In this document: positions 45,912-56,805 of the stretch, one piece after another
Layout of the letters: every line of letters begins with the position of its first letter
How positions within the stretch are numbered: the first letter of the stretch is position 1
Position numbers and translations under genes: made by a program
Notes under the pieces: generated by a model
Seen by the model: only the letters and a program-made list of their open reading frames with translations
Told to the model about the DNA's origin: nothing
Databases searched by the model: none
Assembly: GCF_030296615.1 (NCBI RefSeq)
Contig: NZ_AP027732.1
Span: forward strand, 3,477,042-3,541,041
DNA: 64,000 bases
Direction: 5' to 3'
DNA from: Frondihabitans sucicola
GTDB taxonomy: Bacteria; Actinomycetota; Actinomycetes; Actinomycetales; Microbacteriaceae

Positions 45912-47734
45912 TCAGCGCCGCAGGCGAGAGGCGACTCGCCCGAGAAGCCCGCGCAGGGCGGGAGCGCGACGATCGACGAGGAACACCCAGCCACGTGCGC
46001 GATCGCTGAGCGGCTGGAGCTCGTGGTCTGCGGGAAGCGGAGGCAGAGGCATGCGAGCCGTCACGACGGCGTGATCCTGCGATTCGATCGACGGCCCAGC
46101 CGTGAAGCGCACCACGACGGCATAGCGCCCGGGCGCCGGCAGATCGTTCGTCGAGATGCGTGCGTGCCAGCGATCACCGTCGACGACGAGGTCGAGCGAG
46201 GTCTCCGTCTCACCCTGCAGCGCGAGGCTCGCGCCTTCGACTCCCTCGGGCCAGGGCAGCGGCCCGGAGAGCGCCAACGTCGACGGTGTCGCATCGACGG
46301 TGTCGACGACCAGAGGCACGGCCCGGCGAACCAGCGACACGCGACGGACGGCCGCGGCCTCGCCCGACCGCACGGCGGACAGCATCCAGCGCAGGATCAC
46401 TGATTCCACCGTCGAACCATCGAGGGCCGTGACCGAGGCGGTCGCCGCGAGCGCCGTCACCGTCGTCTCGAGAGCAGCGACCTCGGCGAGGGCCGCGTCG
46501 TTCGCCAGGGCCGTGAGCGGCCCGTCGACCAGCAGGGCCCCGACGTCCAGCCCGCCTGCACCGCTCTCGTCGAGGGCGACGAGAGCCTCCGCCCAGGCGC
46601 GCAGGCCCGCCGCATCGAACTGTCGGGAGGATCTCGCCGCTGCCGCGGCCACCGCGAGCTGCCGGGCCTCGTCGATCCTGCCCGCCTCGACGAGGGCGAC
46701 GAGCGCGCGCCGATCGGCCGTGGCCGTCTCGAACCCGTCGCGCGGCACGGCGGCTACGAGCTCCGCGAACGCACCGAGCACCGCAGGGTCGGCCGCCTGA
46801 CCCGCCGCCAGCTGCGTGAGGTAGCCGCTGAGGTGCACCCAGCCGTCGGCGTCGAAAACGAGTCGGGAGTACTGCTGGGTGACGCCGGGGTCGCCCAGCG
46901 CGGCCACGCGGCCCGCGCAGGCCAGCTCCTGCTCGAAGTAGAGGCGGGCCGCGATCTCGGGGGCGTACCGGCGGTCATGGACGTCGACCCGGGGCGATCG
47001 CGGTAGAGGTACACGCAGTCGGGTACCACGTCGATGGCGGTCGCCAGGGTGAACGCACGGGTCATCGGCAGGATGTCGTCGGTGCGGGCGATCTCGGGAA
47101 AGGCCAGCGAGTGGTCGTCCCAGAACGAACGCCGGAACATGCGGTTCCACGCCGCGCGCCCGCTCACCAGCGACGGGAGGTCGACGGGCTTCGCTCCGAC
47201 GACATGCGTGTCGAAGGGGTACCAGCGCGCGGTCGGGCTCCACGTCGACGTCGGCGAGAACTTGAGGTGGTCGCCGATGGCGAAGTCCGAGCCGCTCGAC
47301 TCGAGGGTCGCGACCAGCGCCGCGTACGCACCTCGCGGGACCAGGTCGTCGGCGTCGGCGAAGACGAGGTAGCGCCCGGTCGCCAGGCCGACACCCGTGT
47401 TGCGTGCGGCTGCGGCTCCGGTGGTGTCGGCGACGTGGTGCAGGATCCTGCCGTCTCGTCTCGCGTGCTCGGCCAGACGCTCACCGGTGCCGTCCGTCGA
47501 ATGGTCGTCGACCACCACCACTTGGAGTTCGTCGCCTCCTTGCGCGAGGACGCTCGCGAGGAGCTCGTCGATCCAGGGCTCGACGTCGCGTGCGGGAATG
47601 ACGACGCTGACGAGCGGTGCGGTGTCGATGGGATTCTCCTCGGTGGGCGGTGCGGGCGTTCGCGTTCGATTCTGTCGCATCGGCGCCCCGGGCGGCGCTG
47701 TACCCCGTTCGAGGTTCTGGCGTACCCCCGTCAT
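45912..47734 (-). CDS. GT2 glycosyltransferase of teichoic-acid type with long C-terminal region, apparent frameshift
   Basis: A 607-residue protein after adding one base. The GT-A domain shows LVSVVIPARDVEPWIDELLA, VVVDDHSTDGTGERL, GAAAARNTGVGLATG, FADADDLVPRGAY and a DDILPMTRAF motif. It is related to the GT2 halves of the enzymes at 49447 and 52216. The break lies near 46969-46976, between GSTSMT and RYAPEIAARL. The C-terminal 300 residues are helical (about 350-470) then beta-rich, without a CDP-glycerol transferase domain; the last part resembles the beta domains seen after such GTs. It is divergent from the secreted EEP-family gene 55 bp away. Confidence 0.8.
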
Positions 47735-47789
47735 TCTCTTTAGGCTCAGGGCTCAGCACATTCTTCATCTACTGAAATCGGGTTCATAG

Positions 47790-49400
47790 ATGCTCCATGT
47801 CATTCGCCGCGCCTCCGTGACGCTGGCTCTGGCCAGCGCGCTCGTCGCGATCGCCATCACCCCTGCCCAGGCGGCGAGCGCTCCGGCGCGCGTGAGCGGC
47901 CTCGTGTCGAGCACCCAGAACTGGGCTGCAAAGACCGTGCTGATCAAGTGGAAGGCCATGGCCGGCGTCACGTACACGGCGAAGTACTCGACGTCGAAGT
48001 CCTTCACGTCGGCGACCTATCGGAACACCACCGGCGCAGCGGCGAATCTGACCGGCATTCAGCCCGGCCACACCTACTACGCCGTCGTGCGCGCCGTGAA
48101 GGGCAAGTCGGTCGGCGCGTACTCGACCACCATGTCGTTCTCGCTCACGCCGGGATACACCGGCCTCTTCTCCTCCGTCGCCGCGAAGCCCGCCAGCAAC
48201 GGCGTCACCGTCACCTGGGGCGCGGCGCCCTACGCGACCGACTACCGCGTCGTCTCCTCCGCCGGCCCCAACCCGAACCGCCGCCCCGACTACTGGGCGC
48301 CATCGACGAGCGCCTGGTTCTCGGCGTTCGACCCGGTCACGAAATCGCGGACGATCACCGGGAGCGACGCCAACCTGACCAAGACGGCCTACGGCAACCC
48401 GATCTACGCGCACGTCGAGGCCAGGAGCACGATCAAACCGTCCACGCACACGCGCGACTCGAAGCAGGTCGTCGCCTGGCCGACTCCGGTCGCACCCGAC
48501 AAGTCGGCTCTGCCTGTGAAGTTCGGGAGCTACAACGTGGAGTGCGGTGGATGTGAGAAGTCCGGTACTCCGAAGTGGCCCACCCGCGGCCCGTTGGTCG
48601 CCCAGAACGTCACCGCCCAGAAAATCGACGTCCTGACCGCCCTCGAGGCGAGCGGCGACGCCGACAACAACAGCAAGACGGGCTGGAACGAGATCTACCT
48701 CGACCTCGACAAACGTCTGGCGAACCTCACGCTCACCGACACCGGTACGGCGCCGAGCAAGCCCAATCAGGGCAACCGCATCTACTACAACCCGGCGAAG
48801 TACACGCTCGTCGGCAAGGGGTGGCTCCGAGGAATCCACGACTACAGTCAGCCGGCCGGCTCACCCGACCTCAACACGCCGTGGGCCGAGCTCCAGTCCA
48901 AGGACGCCACGAAGACCACGTTCATCGTGGTCGCCGCGCACTACGGGATCCCCACGACGACGAACAAGAACACGCGCAAGAACCAGCTCGGCCAGGATTC
49001 CGCCGAACTGCTCAAGGCGCTGGCAGCGGTGAACACGAGCAAACTGCCCGTGATCCTCGGTGGCGATTTCAACGACAACCGCTATCCCGAAGGCCGCACC
49101 GATGGAGCTCAGCCGACCCTCATCCGCGGAGGCTTCTACGACTCGTCGGCGGCGCTCGCTCGTCACGGGACGACGCGGTCGACCTACAACGACTCGCTCC
49201 CGCCGGTCAAGCAGCCAGGCGACCCGAACGGCGACGGCCAGCGGATCGACTACATCCTGACCCAGGGCTTCCAGGGAAGCGACCAGTTCACGAACAACTA
49301 CATTCCGGTCGGAACGAACGGGAAGCAGATGACCACCGTTCCGTCCGACCACAACCTGATCGACGCCAGCCTCCACGTGCCCGCGAAAAGGGTGAGCTGA
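47790..49400 (+). CDS. Secreted endonuclease/exonuclease/phosphatase-family protein with N-terminal Fn3-like domains
   Basis: A 536-residue exported protein with signal peptide 1-29 (cleavage near PAQAAS). Two fibronectin-III-like domains follow (about 33-125 and 127-230). The EEP catalytic domain starts at VKFGSYNVECGGCEK and shows VAAHYGIPTT, ILGGDFNDNR, RIDYILTQGFQ and the terminal VPSDHNLIDASL. The Asn/Glu/Asp/His residues of the two-metal site are all present. Substrates of the family range from DNA to phospholipids and sugar phosphates. Its position before two teichoic-type polymerases makes a phosphodiester in the wall polymer a possible target, which is inference. It may equally be a secreted nuclease. 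Confidence 0.85.
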   Translation: MLHVIRRASVTLALASALVAIAITPAQAASAPARVSGLVSSTQNWAAKTVLIKWKAMAGVTYTAKYSTSKSFTSATYRNTTGAAANLTGIQPGHTYYAVVRAVKGKSVGAYSTTMSFSLTPGYTGLFSSVAAKPASNGVTVTWGAAPYATDYRVVSSAGPNPNRRPDYWAPSTSAWFSAFDPVTKSRTITGSDANLTKTAYGNPIYAHVEARSTIKPSTHTRDSKQVVAWPTPVAPDKSALPVKFGSYNVECGGCEKSGTPKWPTRGPLVAQNVTAQKIDVLTALEASGDADNNSKTGWNEIYLDLDKRLANLTLTDTGTAPSKPNQGNRIYYNPAKYTLVGKGWLRGIHDYSQPAGSPDLNTPWAELQSKDATKTTFIVVAAHYGIPTTTNKNTRKNQLGQDSAELLKALAAVNTSKLPVILGGDFNDNRYPEGRTDGAQPTLIRGGFYDSSAALARHGTTRSTYNDSLPPVKQPGDPNGDGQRIDYILTQGFQGSDQFTNNYIPVGTNGKQMTTVPSDHNLIDASLHVPAKRVS

Positions 49401-49446
49401 CCGAGACGGGCCCGCTGTCGGTCGGCTGATAAAGTCGGCGGCACCC

Positions 49447-52130
49447 ATGACCGAGAAGCCTTTCACCGTCGCCGCTGTCATCGCGACGTACAACGTCGCC
49501 CGCTACCTTCCCGATTTCCTGGCTTCGCTCCAGCGCCAGACGATCGGTATCGAACACGTGCAGCTCGTGTTCGTGGATGACGGGTCGACCGATGACGGTC
49601 TCTCGATCCTGCGCGCCTGGGCTTCGGGGCGCGAAGCCCACGTGACAATCATCACGCAGGAGAATCAGTGGGTCGCCGCTGCCCGCAATGCGGGGCTGCC
49701 GAGCGTCGATGCCGACTGGGTCACCTTCGCCGATCCCGACGACGTCCTGGACGACCGATACTTCGACGAAGTGGTGAAGTTCATCGAGCTCCACGGCGGT
49801 GGCGACATCGCCCTCCTCGCCGCCCACCAGATGCGTCTCACCGACGACGGCGCGCTGACCGACACGCATCCGCTTCGCGCCAAGTTCGGAAAGAAGTCCC
49901 GGATCGTCGACCTCGAGCTCGAGCCCGTCATCCAGATGAGCGTCAACTCCGCCTTCTTCCGGGTCGACGCGATTCGATCCGCCGGGGTTGCATTCGACGG
50001 CCGCGTGAGGCCGGTCTTCGAAGACGCCCACTTCATCGGCCGCTACCTGCTCCAGACCGGCGGGCACGTGCTGGGGCTCATGTCGTCGGCCAAGTATCAC
50101 TACCGGATCCGCTCCGACGGCTCCAGCCTCATGCAGACCTACTTCAACCGCCCGGAGAAATACACCAGTGTCCCCCGGTACGGGCACCTCGATCTCCTGC
50201 GACTGGCCCAGTCGAAGGGCGGCGTTCCGCGGTGGCTCGAAAACCTCGTGCTCTACGACCTCTTCTGGTACTTCAAGGATGAGCGCGGCATCTTCTCCCC
50301 GACCGCGGCTGCGCCGGAGGAGGTCTTCGACGAGTTCCACGAACTCGTCGGCGAGGTCGCTTCGATCTTGTCGGCCGACTCCATTTATGCCTTCAGCGTC
50401 ATGTGGGTGGAGGAGGCCATCAAGCTGGCGCTCACGGTCGGTTATCGCGACCCCTCCTATCGCAGCGAGACAGCGTCTCTCGACCGCGTCGACGAGACAC
50501 ACCAGCTCGTCGCCCTGAGCTACTGGTTCACCGGGGACCTGCCGGACGAGCTCTTCACCGTCGACGGACGCCCCGTCGAACCCGAATACGAGACGATTCA
50601 AGATTTCGTCTTCTTCGGCCGTGCGCTCGTGCGCCAGAGGCATGTCTGGCTCCGCCGGGGTGAGGCGACGAGCGTCACCGTCGACGGACGCCGCCTGCCC
50701 ATCGACATCGAACAGCGCCTCGTACCGCTCGAAGTCCTCACGTTCCGGCAACTGCGACCATTCATCCTCACCCAGCGAGAGGGCGGCCTCGAGCGCTTCG
50801 AGGCGGGCGATCAGTCGATCGGACAACGCCTGCGTCTGAAGGCGGAGGCCCGACTCCGCCTCGCCCGCGAGGCCCTCCGGCCCGACAATCGTTTCGACCG
50901 CAAGCTGGAGTGGGCCCTTCGCTCGAAGAAGACGCGCGAACGGTTCGCCGACGCCTGGGTCTTCATGGACCGAGACACCGACGCCAACGACAACGCCGAA
51001 CACCTCTATCGCCACGTCTCGAAGACGCACCCCGAAATCAACTCCTGGTTCGTCCTCGAACGAACCTCGCGAGATTGGAACCGGCTGCAGGCCGAAGGTT
51101 TCCGACTCGTGGAATACGGGTCGTTCGACTGGTACCTCCTCCTGTTCCATGCGGAACACCTCGCCTCCTCCCACATCGACCAGTACGTCGTCGACCCCTT
51201 CCGAGAAGATCGCTACGGAAAGCGCCGGTTCAAGTTCACGTTCTTGCAGCACGGGGTGACGAACTACGACATCTCCCGCTGGGTCAACACCAAGCCGGTA
51301 GAGCTGTTCGTCACGGTCACGCCGCAGGAGCGCGACACGATTGCGGGGACCGGTCAGTACGTCTTCTCCGACCGCGAGGTGCTCTTGACGGGATTTCCCC
51401 GTCACGACGCGCTGCTTCGGAAGCGGGCCGCGTCCAGTGAGCGCGATCTGATCGTGGTAATGCCGACCTGGCGAAAGAAGCTCGCAGGCGAACAGGCCGC
51501 AGGCTCCAATGAACGCGCGAAGAACCCAATGTTCATGACGAGCGAGTTCGCGTCCAACTATCAGGCACTCCTTCGTTCGTCGAAGCTGCAGGGACTCGCA
51601 GCACGCTCGGGCAAGAGACTCGCGTTCATGCCCCATCCCAATATTCGCCCGTATCTCGCCGACTTCGACCTGCCCCCTCACGTCGACATCCTCGACTTCG
51701 CCACGAACAACGTGCAGGACGTTCTCGCTCGGGCAGCGGGATTCGTGACCGACTACTCCTCCCTCGCCTTCGACGCCGCGTTCCTCGACGTTCCGGTGAT
51801 CTACTTCCAATTCGACAGCGAATCGTTCTTCGATGGCACTCACGTCGGTCGTCGCGGAACCTTCGACTACGCGCGAGACGGTTTTGGTCCGGTTGCTACG
51901 GACGTCAAGGGGTGGAAGCAGCCATCGAGAGAATCGGTGCCGTCGACTTCTCGTCCGAGGATATCTATCGGGCTCGTGCCGGTGCCGCATTCGTCACTCG
52001 CGACGAGCACAGTTCCGAACGTGTGTTCCAGGCCATGCGTGCGCTCGACGGCGGCCCGCGGCCCGTTGGACGCAGCGCCGAGGCTGGCGCTCCTAATGAC
52101 CGGCAAGCAGAGGCCTCCTCACCATGCTGA
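49447..52130 (+). CDS. Teichoic-acid-type polymerase: GT2 domain plus CDP-glycerol/ribitol phosphotransferase, apparent frameshift
   Basis: An 894-residue protein after adding one G. Residues 5-330 are a GT-A domain (VIATYNVARYLPDFLASL, FVDDGSTDDG, FADPDDVLD, FEDAHFIGRY). Residues 500-890 are a TagF/TarL-like domain: WVFMDRDTDANDNAEHLYRH, FLQHGVTNYDISRW, TGFPRHDALL, MPTWRKKL, FMPHPNIRPYL and DYSSLAFDAAFLDVPVIYFQ. Such domains transfer polyol-phosphate from a CDP-polyol to a growing chain. The break at four G (51909-51912) moves the end to 52130, with RVFQAMRALDGGPRP as in the paralog. No CDP-polyol synthesis gene is in the window. Confidence 0.88.
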
Positions 52131-52215
52131 TAATCTCGACAGGCACGATCACCCGAGATGCACAAGAAAGATGGTCCTATGTGGGGTCGGACGACTCTCC
52201 CGAAAAGTGTGACCT

Positions 52216-54920
52216 GTGGCTGACGGCGCGGTGACCCAGGCTCCTTCGTTCGTCGTCTCAGTCGTCATCGCGACCTACAACGTCGCCAAATATCTACCTG
52301 AATTCCTCGCTTCGCTCGAGGCGCAGACCATTGGCATCGAGTCGGTTGAACTCATCTTCGTCAACGACGGCTCGACCGACCGCAGTGGTGAGCTCGTCGG
52401 ATCGTGGGCCGCGGGCCGCGAGTCTCACGTGCGCTACATCGAGCAGACCAATGGAGGCGCAGCCGCCGCCAGAAATGCCGGACTCGAGCTTGTCACGGGC
52501 GCCTGGGTGACCTTCGCCGACCCAGACGATGTGCTGGACAGCCGCTACTTCGAAGAGGTCGAGAAGTTCATCACGCTTCATGCGCGACCGGACATGGCTG
52601 TCCTCGCGTCCCACCTCATGATCCTCGACGAGAGCACGAAGGAGTACAAGAACTCCCACGCACTGAGGGCCAAGTTCAACAAGGGAAGCCGCGTCGTCGA
52701 TCTTCTCGTCGAGCCGACCGTACAGATCAGCGGAGGAACCACGTTTGTCCGCGTGTCGGATCTGCGTTCGTCGGGACTCCGATTCGATGAGCGGGTGCAG
52801 CCCAACTTTGAGGATGGCCACTTCATATCCCGGTTCTTCCTCCAGACGGACACTCACCTCCTCGGCATTATGGCGTCTGCGAAGTATTTCTACAGGACGA
52901 GACAGGACGGCTCGTCACTCATCCAGAGCAGTCAAATCAAGCCGGAGAAATACACGACCCTGCTCCGCCTCGGATTCTTGAGCCTCCTCCGAGAGGCCGC
53001 CCTGCTGGGGCCAGTGCCCCGGTGGCTCGAAAACGTCGTGCTCTACGACCTCATCTGGTACTTCAAGAACGAGATGGCCATCCGGTCGTTGACGGCTGCG
53101 GCACCCGCGGACCGCTTCGATGAGTTTCATGCGCTGGTCGGCGAGATCCTCTCACTCATCAGCAAAGACGCCATCCGGACCTTCGACCTCATGGGCGTCG
53201 ATTTCATCATCAAAGAGACCCTGCTCTTCGGCTACTCGAGTGAGTCTCGTGAACCCGAGTACGTCCGGATCATGGAAGTCGACGAAGCCCGCCAGCAGGT
53301 CCACCTGAGCTACGTGTTTGCGGGCCCCCTCTCCCGGAGCGGCTCGTAGTCGATGGAGTCGCAGTAACGCCCGAGCACTCGACGATCCAAGACTTCAACT
53401 TCTACGGACGAACCCTCATGCGCCGCCGCCATCTATGGCTCGCGCGAGGGCAACGAACCGCCGTCCACGTGGCCGGACGACAGCTCTACATTTCGCGAAC
53501 GGATCAGTGGGGCAATCCCGAGCACCTGACCTTCAAGCAGCTCAATCCCGTCATCGAGGCTCAACGCAAGAGAACCCGCGAGCGGTACGCGAAACCCAGC
53601 GAACGAATCAAAGACCGTCTCTCCGCCAGTCTCCGGTCGACGGTGGACTCGGGGAAGAAGCGCTTCGCGAAGCCCTCGGTGCTCGACTGGTGGTTGGGGG
53701 TGCGACTCCACTCGGGAGGAGTCCAGAACAAGTTTTCCCATGCCTGGGTTTTCATGGACCGTAACACCGATGCGAACGACAACGCGGAGCACCTCTACCG
53801 TCACGTCCGAACGCACCACCCCGAGATCAACGCCTGGTTCGTCATCGAAAAAGACACGGACGACTGGCAACGCCTCCAGGCGGAGGGCTTCCGCCTCGTC
53901 GCCTACGGCTCCCGCGAGTGGAAACTCCTGATTCTGAGCGCTGATCATTTGGCGTCGTCACACATCGACCACTACGTGGTGCGGCCACTTGACTGGCGCC
54001 GCTACGGTCTTCCTCGATTCCACTACACGTTCCTCCAGCACGGCATCACGAAGGATGATCTCTCGCGATGGCTCAACATCAAGCCGATCGATCTCTTCGT
54101 GACCGTCACCCCCGCGGAGAAGCAGTCCATCGCGGGCCCCGGCCCCTACAAGTTCAGCGACAAGGAAGTCGTGATGACCGGCTTCCCTCGACACGATTCG
54201 CTCTTGAGAAAGCGCTCAGCGCAACCTCCCGAAGGGATAGATGCCATCGTCATCCTGCCGACGTGGCGTCAAATGCTTCTGGGGCCGGCACTCCCCGGCT
54301 CCAACCGCCGGTCGAAGGGCGTGAACTTCAATGAAAGCGTCTATGCGCAGAAATACAAAGAGCTTGTTCAGTCACCTCGACTGAAGGCCATCGCCGACGC
54401 CGCAGGCAAACACATCGTTTTCATGCCCCATCCCAACATGCGACCGCATCTCGAAGACTTCTCCGTCCCTCCCCACGTGAGACTCCTGAGCTTCGCCGAA
54501 GAGAATGTGCAGGACGTCTTGGCCCGCGCACGGTTCATCATCAGCGATTATTCGTCGCTCGCATTCGAGGGCTCCTACCTCGGTGTCCCCGTCGCCTACT
54601 TCCAATTCGACGCCGACGAGTTCTTCAACGGGCTCCACATCGGTCGACGTGGGTACTTCGACTACGCCCGAGACGGGTACGGTCCCGTAACGAACAGTGT
54701 CAATGGCACCCTGGACGCACTCGAAGAATCCGCGGCCCACGATTTCGAATTGCAAGAGCCCTATCGCGAGCGAGTCGCCAGCAGCTTTCCAACGCGCGAT
54801 GAAAACAATTCCGAACGAGTCGTACAAGCGATGCGGGCTCTCGACGGTGGTCCTCGCCTCATTGAGCCACGCGTCATCGATCTGGATCACAGCCGTCTGC
54901 CGGAAGGCCGCCAGGCGTGA
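52216..54920 (+). CDS. Teichoic-acid-type polymerase, paralog of the preceding gene, apparent frameshift
   Basis: A 901-residue protein after adding one C, collinear with its neighbour over its whole length. The GT-A domain shows VIATYNVAKYLPEFLASLEA, FVNDGSTDRS and FADPDDVLD. The middle region is ERLVVDGVAV and STIQDFNFYGRTL. The TagF-like domain holds WVFMDRNTDANDNAEHLYRH, FLQHGITKDDLSRW, TGFPRHDSLL, LPTWRQML, FMPHPNMRPHL and DYSSLAFEGSYLGVPVAYFQ. The frame breaks at five C (53325-53329). GTG 52216 is the outermost start, and a GTG at 52231 is possible. The A+T content is slightly higher than in the neighbour. Tandem copies may act on different linkage units or polymer segments. Confidence 0.87.
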
Positions 54921-54958
54921 CACTGACTGGGCCCGCACGGGCCGGATGGATCTTTTAA

Positions 54959-56092
54959 ATGGTCGAGCTCTCGCCCGCGGTATTCCGGCCTCGTAAACCG
55001 AGCGAAGTCGGACGCCCGCGTTACGCGGCCCTCGATGCCGTCAGGTTCATTGCTGCCGCGGCCGTGGTCGCGTTCCACTACACGGCGAGAACGACCTCGT
55101 CCTGGCCCGAGCCGATCTCGAGCATTGCGCCTGGCCTCGTGCGTGTGACGAAATTCGGCTATTTCGGAGTCGATCTCTTCTTCGTCGTCAGCGGCTTCGT
55201 GATCCTGATGAGCGCGTGGGGGCGCCCTTTACCAGCCTTCGTCGCCTCGCGCATCTCTCGCCTGTACCCGGCCTATTGGGTCAGCGTGATCATCACGGCC
55301 GCCGTCCTGGTCCTCTTCGGGACGGTGAAGATCACGGCGGGCCAGGTCGCTGTCAATCTGACGATGCTTCAAAGCGTGGTCGGCGTTCCCGAGGTCGATG
55401 GCGTGTATTGGACGCTGTGGGCCGAGATGCGCTTCTATATCCTCATTGGGGTCTTCCTCGTGGTCGGCATTACGACGAAGCGAATCCTCATCTTCGCAGG
55501 AGTGTGGCCGGTTCTCTCGCTCCTGGCCTTTGAGAACAATTCGCACCTTCTCCGTATCATCCTGGTCGCGCCGTACGCCGGACTTTTCGCGGGTGGGATG
55601 CTTCTCTATCTCATCGTGCGAAACGGGTCAACGGTCATTGCCTGGTTGCTCCTAGCGGCCAACGTCCTGATGACCGTGCCGACCGCAGGCGCAAACGCTG
55701 CCAGCTCCATCTTCTCGACCACGGGCCTCCACCTCTCGTCGACCACGACGTGGCTGGTCACCGTCGGCTGCTTCGCCATCGTGGCACTCGTTGTGCTGAC
55801 CCCTCTCAAACGGTGGCGATGGCGAGTTCTGACGATCGCCGGCAGCCTGACGTATCCGCTCTATCTCCTTCACGAGGAGATCGGGTACGTCATAATTCAG
55901 CACCTCGCGCCCCATACTCACTGGTGGGTCGCCGCCCTGGTCGCTGCCGCGACAGCACTCGTCTTGGCCGCGCTTGTGCACTATCTCGTCGAACGGCCGT
56001 TCATGCCGATGCTTCGGCGGGTCATCAGCCGAGAGCTGGAGCGATCAGACGACGGCGAGCCGAAGAAGCAGGAGTCTCAGACGGTCAGCTGA
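54959..56092 (+). CDS. Acyltransferase 3 family membrane protein
   Basis: A 377-residue protein with about ten spans. ALDAVRFIAAAAVVAFHYTA holds the conserved His. GVDLFFVVSGFVI, SRISRLYPAYW and a final LVERPFMPMLRR complete the OafA/OatA pattern. These enzymes move an acetyl or other acyl group across the membrane onto surface glycans. There is no SGNH domain. It follows the two teichoic-type polymerases, so O-acylation of that polymer is a fair guess. Its 3' end overlaps the convergent ABC ATPase gene by 16 bp. Confidence 0.9.
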   Translation: MVELSPAVFRPRKPSEVGRPRYAALDAVRFIAAAAVVAFHYTARTTSSWPEPISSIAPGLVRVTKFGYFGVDLFFVVSGFVILMSAWGRPLPAFVASRISRLYPAYWVSVIITAAVLVLFGTVKITAGQVAVNLTMLQSVVGVPEVDGVYWTLWAEMRFYILIGVFLVVGITTKRILIFAGVWPVLSLLAFENNSHLLRIILVAPYAGLFAGGMLLYLIVRNGSTVIAWLLLAANVLMTVPTAGANAASSIFSTTGLHLSSTTTWLVTVGCFAIVALVVLTPLKRWRWRVLTIAGSLTYPLYLLHEEIGYVIIQHLAPHTHWWVAALVAAATALVLAALVHYLVERPFMPMLRRVISRELERSDDGEPKKQESQTVS

Positions 56093-56805
56093 TAAGCGTC
56101 GATGACCTCTTGCGCCGGCCCGATGGTCTGCAGCTCGCCGGAATCGAGCCAGGCGACCTCGTCGCACATCTCTTTCACCGTGTTCATCGAGTGGGAGACG
56201 AGGATCACCGTGCGGCCCTCGCCCTTCATCTCGGCGAACTTGGTGCGGCAGCGCTTCTGGAATGTCGCATCGCCGACCGAGAGCACCTCGTCGACGACGA
56301 GGATGTCGGGCGTCACCGCGATGGCCACAGAGAATCCGAGGCGCACGTACATGCCCGACGAGTAGTTCTTGACCGGCTGGTCGATGAAGTGGCCCACGCC
56401 GGAGAACGACACGATCTCGTCGAACTTGCGGGTGACCTCCTTGCGCGTCATGCCGAGGATCGACCCGTTCAGGAAGACGTTCTCGCGACCCGTCAGCTCG
56501 GGGTGGAACCCGGAGCCGACCTCGAGCAGTGACGCCTGCTTGCCGTTGGCGGTGATCGACCCCGACTCGGGCCACAGGATCTTGGCGAGGCACTTCAGAA
56601 GGGTCGACTTGCCCGACCCGTTGCGCCCGATGAGACCGAAGGTCTTGCCCTGCGGCACCTCGAACGAGATGTCTTTCAGCGCCCAGAAGTCTTCGTGAAC
56701 CGACTTCTTACGGCGCATCACGGTGCTCTTCAGCGAGTCGTTGCGCTCGGAGTACATCCGGAAGCTCTTCGACACGTGGTCGACGGAGACGGCGACATTG
56801 CTCAC
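56077..56805 (-). CDS. ABC transporter ATP-binding protein, polysaccharide/teichoic acid export (second copy)
   Basis: A 242-residue ATPase with Walker A GRNGSGKST (60-68), signature NYSSGMYVRLGF and Walker B ILVVDEVLSVGD. It belongs to the same subfamily as the protein at 6033-6773 and likewise lacks the C-terminal carbohydrate-binding extension. Its position beside the TagF-like polymerases suggests a TagH role for the teichoic-type polymer. It overlaps the permease stop by 4 bp. Confidence 0.92.
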   Translation of the reverse strand: MSNVAVSVDHVSKSFRMYSERNDSLKSTVMRRKKSVHEDFWALKDISFEVPQGKTFGLIGRNGSGKSTLLKCLAKILWPESGSITANGKQASLLEVGSGFHPELTGRENVFLNGSILGMTRKEVTRKFDEIVSFSGVGHFIDQPVKNYSSGMYVRLGFSVAIAVTPDILVVDEVLSVGDATFQKRCRTKFAEMKGEGRTVILVSHSMNTVKEMCDEVAWLDSGELQTIGPAQEVIDAYQLTV

